This document shows, piece by piece, positions 14,727-23,273 of a stretch of 52,338 nt of DNA. The position numbers were made by a program, and so were the translations under genes. Under the pieces are notes generated by a model. That model saw only the letters and a program-made list of their open reading frames with translations. It had not been told where the DNA came from and did no database searches. This DNA comes from Paraburkholderia sp. BCC1885 (lineage in GTDB: Bacteria > Pseudomonadota > Gammaproteobacteria > Burkholderiales > Burkholderiaceae): the NCBI RefSeq assembly GCF_900996235.1, contig NZ_CAAJGM010000213.1, positions 1 to 52,338 on the forward strand, read 5' to 3'. Position 1 is the stretch's first letter. Every line of letters starts with the position of its first letter.

Positions 14727-16307
14727 ATGCGCGACAATTCAAACGCCTCGAAGCCAGGCAAATCCACGCACGGCAATCGCTGCCGTCGGTCGCCGCGTTT
14801 CGTCTTCAGCCAGCATTGGTTGAAGCTGAAGCTAAAACTGGCCATGCTGCCGCTTGGTTCATGCCTCGCCGCCTGCGCACTTATTCATCACGACAGCCCG
14901 CCCGCGGCGCTGATTGAACCGGAACAGATTCGCCTTGCCGACGACATCCACCTCGCCAGCGAAGGCTGGCCGTCCGCGCGCTGGTGGGAGCATTATCACG
15001 ATCCGCAACTCGACACGCTGATCGGACGCGCGCTCAAGCAGGCGCCGACGCTCGCCATTGCGCGCGAGCACGTATCGCAGGCCCACGCCCAGGTCGAATT
15101 GATCCGCGCCGGTTCCGACCTGCAGATCTCTGCACGCGCCGACGCCGATCGTGAACGCGTGTCCGACCACGGTTTCCTGAGCGCCTATGCTTCGCACGAT
15201 CCGGCTATCGGTGCGTATGGGCCCTGGTATTGGACCGGCCTGGTCGGCGTGGACGCGCACTACGATATCGATATCTGGGGCAAGCAACGCGACCTCGTGC
15301 GTGCGGCGCTCGGCGAGCAGAATGCGCGGCGCGCGGACGCCGCGCAAGCCGAGCTGGAAGTATCGACGGGCGTGGCGCAGCTTTACTACCAGATCCAGAT
15401 CGTCGACGCGAGCCTCGCTCTGCTGCGGCAATTGCGCGGCGTCGCCGCAACCGGACTCGACACCCGCACCGCGCGCCATGAACGAGGGCTGGAAGCGCTG
15501 ACCGCAGCGGCCGAGGCACGCTCGCAACTGCTCGCCATCGACCAGCAGATTGCCTCGGCGCAAGAACAGATCGTGCAGACCCGCGAGGCCTTGCGTGCGG
15601 TGCTGGGCGCCGGCCCGGACGATCTGCCGGAGATCAGGCCAGTTGCCTTGCCGGCACCGTCGGTCGGCCTGCCGTCCGCGCTGTCGTTCGAATTGCTTGG
15701 CCGCCGGCCCGATCTGCAGGCGATGCGCTGGCTCATCGAAGCGTCGTTCGACCGCATCGATTCCGCCAAGGCCGCGTTTTACCCGAGCTTCGACATTACC
15801 GCGTTCTTCGGCTTCAACGCGTTGCGCATGCGCGACCTGTTTACGCATTCGAGCCAGCAGATCAATCTGATTCCGGGGCTCTACCTGCCTATCTTCGACG
15901 GCGGCCGCCTGAATGCCGGTTTGCATGGCGCACGCACCGCGAGCAATACGCTGATCGAACAGTACAACCAGGCCGTGCTCGACGCCGTGCGCGACGTGGC
16001 GCAAACCGGCAGCGAAATCGACGACCTCGATCATCGCGCGCAATTGCAGCGCGAGCGGATCGACGCCATCCGTTTCGCCAGCGATAGCGCCGAGGCGCAG
16101 TATCAGCGGGGTCTCGCCGACCGCACCACGGCCATCCAGGCGAAGGCGCCGGTACTGCAGGGGCAGCTCGCGCTGCTGCAGCTAAACGGCGACGAACTGG
16201 AAGCGGAAATCGTCCTGACGCGGGCGCTGGGCGGCGGCTATCGCAGCGACGACCTGCCGGCGCCGCCGCCTCGTGCGGAGCGTCAATCAGGCGGCATGCC
16301 GAACTGA
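14727..16307 (+). CDS. Outer-membrane efflux lipoprotein, NodT/MdtP-like
   Basis: A 526-aa outer-membrane factor. A Lys/Arg-rich leader ends in a lipobox (LPLGSCLAACALI, Cys about residue 52), then two OEP repeats (WPSARWWEHYHDPQLDTLIGRALKQAPTLAIA; DLPEIRPVALPAPSVGLPSALSFELLGRRPDLQAMRW; QINLIPGLYLPIFDGGRLNAGL). These mark the RND/NodT outer-membrane lipoprotein family. ATG 14727 lies 4 bp after the FUSC stop; a GTG at 14724 is also possible. It completes the tripartite pump with the two preceding genes. Confidence 0.9.
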   Translation: MRDNSNASKPGKSTHGNRCRRSPRFVFSQHWLKLKLKLAMLPLGSCLAACALIHHDSPPAALIEPEQIRLADDIHLASEGWPSARWWEHYHDPQLDTLIGRALKQAPTLAIAREHVSQAHAQVELIRAGSDLQISARADADRERVSDHGFLSAYASHDPAIGAYGPWYWTGLVGVDAHYDIDIWGKQRDLVRAALGEQNARRADAAQAELEVSTGVAQLYYQIQIVDASLALLRQLRGVAATGLDTRTARHERGLEALTAAAEARSQLLAIDQQIASAQEQIVQTREALRAVLGAGPDDLPEIRPVALPAPSVGLPSALSFELLGRRPDLQAMRWLIEASFDRIDSAKAAFYPSFDITAFFGFNALRMRDLFTHSSQQINLIPGLYLPIFDGGRLNAGLHGARTASNTLIEQYNQAVLDAVRDVAQTGSEIDDLDHRAQLQRERIDAIRFASDSAEAQYQRGLADRTTAIQAKAPVLQGQLALLQLNGDELEAEIVLTRALGGGYRSDDLPAPPPRAERQSGGMPN

Positions 16308-16637
16308 CCCACGTCCCTCGTGTCCCGGCTCGCGGAGCGTGGGAACTGTGGACAGTGCCTTGCTGGAACCGGCCCAAGACATGGCCGCTAATCCGCACGT
16401 CCGCGCCGCCTGGCTCGCCCTTGGCGCGCGAACGCTGCATGGGTTGCATACGGGCTGCATTTCTAGCGGTCGCGCGGGTGCGCCCCCATTCGGGGGATTG
16501 ACCCGCGCAACACGCACCACTAATTTGAGCGTCGTACCCGCCTGACAGGGAGGCAAGGCCATGATCGCGCGAATCCGCCCGCCATGTTGCGGCATGCTGT
16601 GCATTGAAGCAGGATCTGTGCGTCCGCGAGGCCGCTT
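16308..16637. other. 330-bp intergenic region
   Basis: No convincing gene. A hairpin CCCCC-ATTC-GGGGG (16483-16496) could end the efflux operon transcript, though no T-run follows. The 3' part must hold the promoter of the mucR-like gene; I could not identify it confidently. Confidence 0.4.
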
Positions 16638-17051
16638 GTGACGGAACGCCCTCATCTGATCGAATTGACCGCCGAGATCGTGGCGAGCTTCGTCTCGTGC
16701 AATCCGCTGCCGGCAGCCGATTTACCCGCCTTCATTTCGAGCACCCACGCTGCGCTGTCCGCACTATGCGACTCGAGTGAGGATGCGCATGCAACTGTCG
16801 AGGCGGCGGTCCCCATCGCCGAATCGATCCACGACGACTATCTGGTCTGTCTCGAAGACGGCCGCAAGCTGAAGTCGCTCAAACGTCATCTCCAGCACCG
16901 CTACGGCATGACGCCTGAACAATACCGGACCAAATGGGGCTTGCCCGCCGACTATCCGATGGTCGCGCCCGCTTACTCGGCGCTGCGTTCGGTCATTGCG
17001 AAGAATCATCCCGCCGGCGCGATCAAACCGCGTCGTCCTGACAAAGCGTAA
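16638..17051 (+). CDS. MucR/Ros-family transcriptional regulator
   Basis: A 137-aa protein starting at GTG 16638. The C-terminal DNA-binding region DDYLVCLEDGRKLKSLKRHL..YGMTPEQYRTKWGL..DYPMVAP is diagnostic of MucR/Ros, which regulate exopolysaccharide, motility and symbiosis or virulence genes in rhizobia. The first zinc ligand Cys is present (VCLED) but the second position of the Cys-x2-Cys pair is Asp, a variation seen in several MucR/Ml homologues; the His ligands lie in KRHLQHRYG. The N-terminus (ELTAEIVASFVSCNPL) is the usual oligomerisation segment. Stand-alone gene. Confidence 0.9.
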   Translation: MTERPHLIELTAEIVASFVSCNPLPAADLPAFISSTHAALSALCDSSEDAHATVEAAVPIAESIHDDYLVCLEDGRKLKSLKRHLQHRYGMTPEQYRTKWGLPADYPMVAPAYSALRSVIAKNHPAGAIKPRRPDKA

Positions 17052-17238
17052 CGCAAGCCGGGCGCGTGTGAACGCCGCGATGTCACCCATCCGAGGGATA
17101 CCGCAGGGGCGCCCCTGTCGCGCATGATGCTCAGCAACGAAAGCGGCCGCGAGCATGCTGCGCCGGACCGGTTGGCACCGCCACGAGCGTGCGGCTATCC
17201 GGCCCTGGCCGCGGGCTGCATTGACAGGGAGTGACGGT

Positions 17239-18363
17239 ATGTCCAGTCCATCACAGGACGCAGCGAGGGTTCGCCGGGCGGTCCGTGCGGCTGCCGGCAG
17301 CGGCCTTGACGCGCGCTTGTGCGCGGGCGAGGGTGCCGTCGTGCGGGCCGAAGAACATTGGCGTTGCGCGCCGTTCGCCGCGGCGGATGCGGCCGCCGCG
17401 GAGCGCATTCTCGCGGGAAACTGGGGCGAGGGGATGGGCGCGCAGCACGAAGTCTCGAGCGCGGGCGATGCGCGCTTCTATACGGTCGGCATCAGCCTGA
17501 CTGCGACGACGCTCAAATTCCAGCACGGCGGCGAGATCATCTGCGATGGACCGCTCATGCCCGGTTCGATCCAGGTCACCGCGCCGGGCCAAAGCGTCAA
17601 GGCGTTTTACGCTTCGCCGTGCCGTGTGATGCATCTTTTCATCACGCCGTCGCTGTTGGCGCGGCGCTATGCGGAAGCCGACGGGTCGCTCGCGCATGCC
17701 GAGCTGGCGGATCGCAGTCCGCGAATCTTTCGTGACGTGGCCATCGAACGGCTGGCGCTCGCGCTGCAGGACGCCAATTCGCTCGCCGATAGCTTCGGCC
17801 GGATGTATGCGGACAGCGTCTGCGATGCGATCGTCGCGCGCCTGCTGGCGCCCCGCGCGGACGACAGCGCCGCGCAGGTGCTCTCCAGACACACGGCGCT
17901 GCCGCGATGGCGTCTGCGGCGAGCAATCGATTTCATCGAGGCGAACCTCGCCAACCCGATCGGGCTCGCCGAAGTCGCAGCCAGCACCGGTCTCACGCGC
18001 ATGCATTTCGCCGCGCAGTTTCGCTCGACGACCGGCTATTCGCCGCACGCTTACCTGCTGCGTCGCCGCCTCGAGCATGCGCAGATGCTGCTGCGCTCGT
18101 CGGAGTTCAGCGTGCTCAACGTAGCGCTCAGTTGCGGCTTCAGCTCGCACGCGCACTTCACTGCGGTCTTCAAGCGGATGATCGGCGAGCCGCCCAATGC
18201 GTGGCGCATGCGGATGCGCGGCAAGGTGCCAGGCGAGGACCTGGTCAGTCTTGCCGCGGAAGGAAGGCGGCTGTGTGACGGCGCGGTTTTAGCGGACGAA
18301 TCGTCTGATCTAACGCCTCTCCCGCGGCGTGCTCCGTCGAAGTCCCGTATAGACCACGTATAG
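17239..18363 (+). CDS. AraC-family transcriptional regulator
   Basis: A 374-aa regulator from ATG 17239 (CAGGGAGTGACGGT upstream). The C-terminal AraC domain spans about residues 228-330, with two helix-turn-helix motifs: GLAEVAASTGLTRMHFAAQFRSTTGYSPHAYLLRRRLEHAQ and FSVLNVALSCGFSSHAHFTAVFKRMIGEPPNAWR. The N-terminal part (about 70-200) looks like a cupin-like sensor (VTAPGQSVKAFY, MHLFITPSLLARRY). The start is Ala/Arg-rich. Target and ligand are unknown; it heads a run of four regulator genes. Confidence 0.9.
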   Translation: MSSPSQDAARVRRAVRAAAGSGLDARLCAGEGAVVRAEEHWRCAPFAAADAAAAERILAGNWGEGMGAQHEVSSAGDARFYTVGISLTATTLKFQHGGEIICDGPLMPGSIQVTAPGQSVKAFYASPCRVMHLFITPSLLARRYAEADGSLAHAELADRSPRIFRDVAIERLALALQDANSLADSFGRMYADSVCDAIVARLLAPRADDSAAQVLSRHTALPRWRLRRAIDFIEANLANPIGLAEVAASTGLTRMHFAAQFRSTTGYSPHAYLLRRRLEHAQMLLRSSEFSVLNVALSCGFSSHAHFTAVFKRMIGEPPNAWRMRMRGKVPGEDLVSLAAEGRRLCDGAVLADESSDLTPLPRRAPSKSRIDHV

Positions 18364-18495
18364 GCAGCACCAAGACCGGGCCATTACCGAAAAATAACCG
18401 AATCATCACGCTTCGCGGTGGCGCCAGGTTTAGTCTGGACGGCATATTCCCTCGTTGATGAGTTGCAACGATCCGGTGTCCCGACGGAGCCTGAA

Positions 18496-20166
18496 ATGAA
18501 CGATATCGTTGCATACGAAAGCCTTTCGAAATCTGGCGGAACATCTGAAGTCGGCGCGCGGCGCGCGCTGGCTCTCGCCCATGCTCCTGCGGCAGTCCCC
18601 GCGTCTGTGTTGCTGGGAAGCCGCGCGGCCGGGGACCTGCGGAACGCCCACGTCGGCGCCAGTTTTGCGAAGCTCAGGCTCGATCTCGAACGCGCATGGC
18701 GAAGCGTCATGCGCCTCGATTGCCGTGAAGCACTCGCGATTGCCGAACTGATCGAACAGCGCGCCCACACGTTGTCCGCCAACGTGGCGCAAGCATTGCG
18801 CTGCGAGATTGCGGCGCTGCGCGCAGTGGCGTGCGTGTTTCAGGACGACGAAGCGGCCGCCTTGCCGGCGGCATTGTCGGCCTGCGGGCCGGACGCAGGT
18901 TTGCCGACAGCGCACGTCGCCTTGACCGTCTGCCGCAGCGTGTACTGGCGGCTCGGCGACCTCAAGCGCTTTCATGCGGTGGAGCGCATCACACTCGACG
19001 ATCACCCGCGCCGGATACGGGCGGCTTCCGTGCTGTTCGATCTGGCATTGGATGCGGCCGTCGCGCTCGATCAGATGCACTTCCGTGCGGCGCGCCTGCT
19101 GGCCGATCAGGCGCTCGAGAACGGCCGGCGCTTCGCCGGCAAGCATGCGCAGGCCGACGCGCTTCCTGCCTGCATCATGGCGCAGGCTCTCCATGAACAG
19201 GGCCAGGTGGACGAAGCAGAGGCGCTGCTGGTGGCCCGGATGGATAATATCCGCGAATGCTGTACGGTTGAAAGCGCGCTGCGGGCGCACGGGTTGCTCG
19301 CGCGTATCGCCGCCAGCCGGGGACAATTCGGCCGGGCGCGGGTGATCCTCAACGAAGCGGAGGCGCTCGGTGAACGGCGCGGCTGGCTGCGACTGCGGGC
19401 CGCGAGCCTCGCGCAGCAGGTGGAAATCGAAGCCGGCAGCGGACGCAACGAACAGGCCGGGAGTGGTCTGCGGCGCCTCGCCGAACTTGCGAATGACGCG
19501 CGGGCCACGAGCGCCAACGTGAGCTTCGAGATCGCGCGTTTTCATACGGTCGCGCGGGCGCGCGTCGCGCTGGCCTGCACGCCGTGTACGGTCGATATTG
19601 TTTCGTTGCAGCAGATCCACCGCGCCACCCTGCGGCGCGGCGGATTCTATGCAGCGGTGCCCATCGCGCTGTTGCTCGTGGAGGCGCTGCTCGTCACAGA
19701 GCAACGCGCGGCGGCGCTGGAGTTGCTGGTCGGTTTGCTGAGACTGGCGCCGGGCGTCGGACTCTATCAAACCTTCATGGATTGCAGTGCCCGCGTCGCG
19801 GATCTGATCGAAGAGATTGTCCAGCAACGGCTCGCGCCGCTCAGCGAGGTCCGCGAACTGCTGCCGTATGCGGGCATGCTGCTGATGCACCGGCGGCGCG
19901 GTACGCGCGATACGACCGGGTCCGCCGCGGCACGGCGTCAGCACGCAGGCGCGGGACTCAGCGAACGCGAACGCCTGATCGTCGCGATGATGGGACGTGG
20001 ACTATCCAACAAGCAGATCGCCGCCGAGCTTCGCATCGCGCCCGAAACCGTGAAGTCGCATGCGAAGCATCTCTATACCAAGCTGTCGGTCAGAAACCGG
20101 ACCGAGGCGGTCACGCTGGCAACCCGGCTCGGTTTGCTTCAGCCTCCAAGGAGTCTTGCAGTTTGA
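18496..20166 (+). CDS. LuxR-family regulator with helical repeat region, lacking an ATPase
   Basis: A 556-aa protein from ATG 18496 (GGAG 7 bp upstream). Residues about 50-430 are alpha-helical and Ala/Leu/Arg-rich with TPR-like repetition (ALHEQGQVDEAEALLVARM, IAASRGQFGRARVILNEAEALG), as in the MalT-type sensor arm. The C-terminus has a LuxR helix-turn-helix, LSERERLIVAMMGRGLSNKQIAAELRIAPETVKSHAKHLYTKL. It has no Walker A motif, so it lacks the STAND ATPase of true MalT proteins. Its stop overlaps the TTG start of the next gene, a winged-helix ATPase regulator, suggesting joint function. Confidence 0.85.
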   Translation: MNDIVAYESLSKSGGTSEVGARRALALAHAPAAVPASVLLGSRAAGDLRNAHVGASFAKLRLDLERAWRSVMRLDCREALAIAELIEQRAHTLSANVAQALRCEIAALRAVACVFQDDEAAALPAALSACGPDAGLPTAHVALTVCRSVYWRLGDLKRFHAVERITLDDHPRRIRAASVLFDLALDAAVALDQMHFRAARLLADQALENGRRFAGKHAQADALPACIMAQALHEQGQVDEAEALLVARMDNIRECCTVESALRAHGLLARIAASRGQFGRARVILNEAEALGERRGWLRLRAASLAQQVEIEAGSGRNEQAGSGLRRLAELANDARATSANVSFEIARFHTVARARVALACTPCTVDIVSLQQIHRATLRRGGFYAAVPIALLLVEALLVTEQRAAALELLVGLLRLAPGVGLYQTFMDCSARVADLIEEIVQQRLAPLSEVRELLPYAGMLLMHRRRGTRDTTGSAAARRQHAGAGLSERERLIVAMMGRGLSNKQIAAELRIAPETVKSHAKHLYTKLSVRNRTEAVTLATRLGLLQPPRSLAV

Positions 20167-23100
20167 ATCACGACTTTCGCGTCCATACGTCGTTGCAGTT
20201 TTCCGGCTTTCGGCTCGATCTGGCCAATCAATGCCTCTGGCGCGTGCATCCGGCGCACGCCGCAGTTCGCCTCGATCTGCCGCCGAAAGCCTTCGCCGTG
20301 CTGCGCCATCTGGTCGAACATCCGCAGCGGCTGGTGTCGTCCGACGCGCTACTCGAAGCGGTATGGCCGGATGTTCACGTGCAACCCGAAGTCCTCAAGG
20401 GCCACGTCGCGGCGATCCGCCGTGCTCTTGGCGACGACGCCGATCATCCGCGCTACATCGAGACGCATCGCGGACGTGGCTACCGGTTCATCGCGTCCGT
20501 CGATGCGTTTGCGGCGGGTGGTCAATCGGGTTTCTTCGCGCGCCGGGCGGATCATTTCGTGGGCCGCGGGCCGGAACTGGACACGTTGCAGGCCGCTCAT
20601 CGGCGCTCGCTGGCTGGCATGCGGCAGATCGTGTTCATTGCGGGCGAAGCGGGGATCGGCAAGACCGCGCTGGTCGACGAATTCCTCGCCGAAACGCCGC
20701 ACGGCGATGCGCGCGTATTGGGCGGCGGCTGCGTGGAAGGCTATGGCGGAATCGAGCCGTATTACCCGGTGCTCGAAGCCTTGGGCCGTTTATGCCGTGG
20801 TGCGGGCGGCAAACAGGTCACCCAGGCGCTCATTGCTATCGCGCCCACGTGGGCCGTCCTGATGCCGGCCCACGTGCCGGCGAGCGTGCGCGAATCGCTG
20901 CATGCGCAGACGGTCGGCGCCGGCCGCGAGCGCATGATGCGCGAAATCTGCGATCTGCTGCAAACGCTGGCGGAGGAACGTCCGCTGCTGATCGTGCTGG
21001 ACGACCTGCACTGGGCAGACTTCTCGACCATCGACATGCTGGCCGTACTCGCGCAACGCGACGAGCCGCTGCGGCTGATGCTGGTCGCAATGTACCGCAA
21101 CGACGACGCAGCCCGCACCCAGCATCCCGTATCGAAGCTCCGTCATACGCTGTTGCTGCGCGGCGGGTGCGAGGTGATCGAGCTTGCGCCGCTCAAGCCG
21201 GACGCAATCGGTGCGTGGTTGATGCACGGCGCAAGCCTGAACCCGCTCGACGAAGAATTGGCGGATCTGATAGCCGAGCGTTGCGGCGGCAATCCGCTTT
21301 TCATGCAGGCCATTCTTGAGCATTTGCACGAGCGCGGCCTCGTGGAGCAAACGCCCAATGGCTGGCAGCAGCGCGCGACGGCCGCGCAGTTGCGCGAAGC
21401 ACTGCCGCGCACGATCGCTCAAGTGATCGAAATGCGTATCCAGCGGCTCGCGCCCAGCACGCAGCGTGCGCTCGAAGCGGCCAGTGTGGTCGGGCTGACG
21501 TTTTCCGCCCTCACCACGGCCGAAGCGGCTGCGATGTCCCTTGAGGCATTCGAAGAACTCTGTGAGGAATTGACTCGCCGCGGCCAGTTCATTCGTCGCG
21601 CCGGTGTCTGGAGTTTGCCCGACGGCACGAGCGCGCAGTCGTTCCAATTCACGCACACGCTGGTTCGCAGTGTTTTCTATGACCGCCAGGGTCTGACGCG
21701 GCGCTCGTCTTCGCATCGGCTGACCGGCGAGCGTCTTGAGAAGCTGTATCCGGCAGGGCAGCGCAGCGGCATCGCCACGGAGTTATGCCGGCATTTCGCG
21801 GATGCGCAACAATGGGACAAGGCGCTCGATTATGTGCGAATCGCCTTGCAAACGGCGAAGGTTCGTTATGCTTATCGTGAGGCGTTGGCGGCGCTCGATC
21901 AGGCCGATGTTCTGCTCGCGCATTTGCCGGCCGACCTGCGCTCGTTGCGCCGCATCGAGTTTGTCGAAGCCCGCGCGGTGTTGCTCGCGGCCGCTCACGA
22001 TCTGCAGGCCGTGGGCGCATATCGGGCACTGCATGAACAGGCCTCCCAGACTGGCAAGATCGAAGTGCAACTGCGCGCGCTGCTCGGGCTTGCCTACGTC
22101 CTGAGCTGGAACGATCAGGATAGCTCAGTGGCATACCTCGACGATGCGCTCGCGTTGTGCGCGACGTATCCGGACCGGCGCATAAGCGCCGCCACGCAAC
22201 TCGCGTGTCATGTGCGGCGCATCTGGACGCAAGGCTGGAACGCCGCCGATGCACGGCAAGCCATGGATGCGCTCGCGGTGCTGCGCGAGATCGCGGATCC
22301 GGTTTCCATGGCTCGCGCGCAACTGGAACATTGCATGCTCATGATGGTGTCGACGCAGTACCGCGCGGCGCTGCACACCTCGCAGGCAAGCTACGAGGTG
22401 CTATACGAGCACGCCGTGCACCACCCGGGCTTCGACATCGCGCGCGGCACGTGGATGAGGCATCTGGGCGTGGCGTGGGCGACCCTGTCGCTCGGCGAAC
22501 TGGGGCGCTCGCTCGAAGAATTCGATCGCGGCATCAAGCTCTTTCACGAGAACGGCAATTACTTTGCGGCGCGCACGCTGCAGGTCTATCGCGGCTGGTT
22601 GCTGGTCCATACGATGGACTTCGAAACGGTGGTCGAACTCGACCGGCAGTTCAGCGAGGCGCTGGATCGTCCCGGCTCCGACGCCGAGGTTCGCGAGCGC
22701 GCCGCCCTTCTGCCGCCGCAGCAGCGCGTCTGGACCATTCTCGCCGGGCTGGCGCATGCCGGCCTTGGCGAACACATCGACGCCGCGACGCGTTTTGCCG
22801 AAGCCGAACAGCAAATGGATGAAGCGCCCATCATGTTCGACTGGTACTGGCGGCTGGCGCTCGAATGGGGTTGGGCCGGCCTGGCGATTGCCGCCGCCGA
22901 TCGCGAAGCCACCCAGTTTCGCGCCCGCCGCTTCCTCGCCCGCGCGCTCGCGACCGAAGAGCGGACGTGGCAGGCGCTGGCGTGGGAGACGATGGCCAGA
23001 GCGGCGCTGGCCGAGGGCGATCTGCAGAATGCCGTGACGCATCTGGAAGCGGCGTTTTCGGTAACCGAAGGCTTCGAGACGCCGCTCGCGAACTGGCGCC

Positions 23101-23273
23101 TCCATCGCACCGCGGCGTCGATTCACGAGGCACGTGGTGACGTGGAACGCATGGTGGCGGCGCGCCAGCGTGGCGTCGAGTCACGCATCCGTCTGGCGGG
23201 GTCGATTCCACGGGACGCTGCTGGCAACGGCGTCGAGGTGGGCCGGCGTCTCGCGGACCTGGTCGAGGACTAG
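20163..23273 (+). CDS. Winged-helix / AAA ATPase / TPR transcriptional regulator (paralogue A)
   Basis: A 1036-aa protein in three parts. An OmpR-type DNA-binding domain (about 12-112) contains LPPKAFAVLRHLVEH..VSSDALLEAVWPDV and ALGDDADHPRYIETHRGRGYRFIA. An AAA/STAND ATPase follows, with Walker A GEAGIGKT (161-168) and Walker B LLIVLDDLHWAD (about 278-289). The C-terminus is a long TPR-like helical region. This resembles AfsR/SARP-like and CadC-like sensors of unknown signal. The start is TTG 20163, overlapping the luxR stop (TTTGA) with AAGGAG 9 bp upstream; the frame stays open further upstream but only as luxR shadow. The stop shares CTAG with the convergent paralogue. Confidence 0.88.
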   Translation: MNHDFRVHTSLQFSGFRLDLANQCLWRVHPAHAAVRLDLPPKAFAVLRHLVEHPQRLVSSDALLEAVWPDVHVQPEVLKGHVAAIRRALGDDADHPRYIETHRGRGYRFIASVDAFAAGGQSGFFARRADHFVGRGPELDTLQAAHRRSLAGMRQIVFIAGEAGIGKTALVDEFLAETPHGDARVLGGGCVEGYGGIEPYYPVLEALGRLCRGAGGKQVTQALIAIAPTWAVLMPAHVPASVRESLHAQTVGAGRERMMREICDLLQTLAEERPLLIVLDDLHWADFSTIDMLAVLAQRDEPLRLMLVAMYRNDDAARTQHPVSKLRHTLLLRGGCEVIELAPLKPDAIGAWLMHGASLNPLDEELADLIAERCGGNPLFMQAILEHLHERGLVEQTPNGWQQRATAAQLREALPRTIAQVIEMRIQRLAPSTQRALEAASVVGLTFSALTTAEAAAMSLEAFEELCEELTRRGQFIRRAGVWSLPDGTSAQSFQFTHTLVRSVFYDRQGLTRRSSSHRLTGERLEKLYPAGQRSGIATELCRHFADAQQWDKALDYVRIALQTAKVRYAYREALAALDQADVLLAHLPADLRSLRRIEFVEARAVLLAAAHDLQAVGAYRALHEQASQTGKIEVQLRALLGLAYVLSWNDQDSSVAYLDDALALCATYPDRRISAATQLACHVRRIWTQGWNAADARQAMDALAVLREIADPVSMARAQLEHCMLMMVSTQYRAALHTSQASYEVLYEHAVHHPGFDIARGTWMRHLGVAWATLSLGELGRSLEEFDRGIKLFHENGNYFAARTLQVYRGWLLVHTMDFETVVELDRQFSEALDRPGSDAEVRERAALLPPQQRVWTILAGLAHAGLGEHIDAATRFAEAEQQMDEAPIMFDWYWRLALEWGWAGLAIAAADREATQFRARRFLARALATEERTWQALAWETMARAALAEGDLQNAVTHLEAAFSVTEGFETPLANWRLHRTAASIHEARGDVERMVAARQRGVESRIRLAGSIPRDAAGNGVEVGRRLADLVED

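Noticed and set aside
14859..16043. 394-aa minus-strand frame opposite the outer-membrane efflux gene
   Set aside because: Composition is that of an antisense shadow, with no recognisable domain.
19584..20162. Upstream extension of the winged-helix ATPase regulator
   Set aside because: It lies inside the luxR gene in another frame and does not look like protein; AAGGAG before TTG 20163 supports the shorter start.
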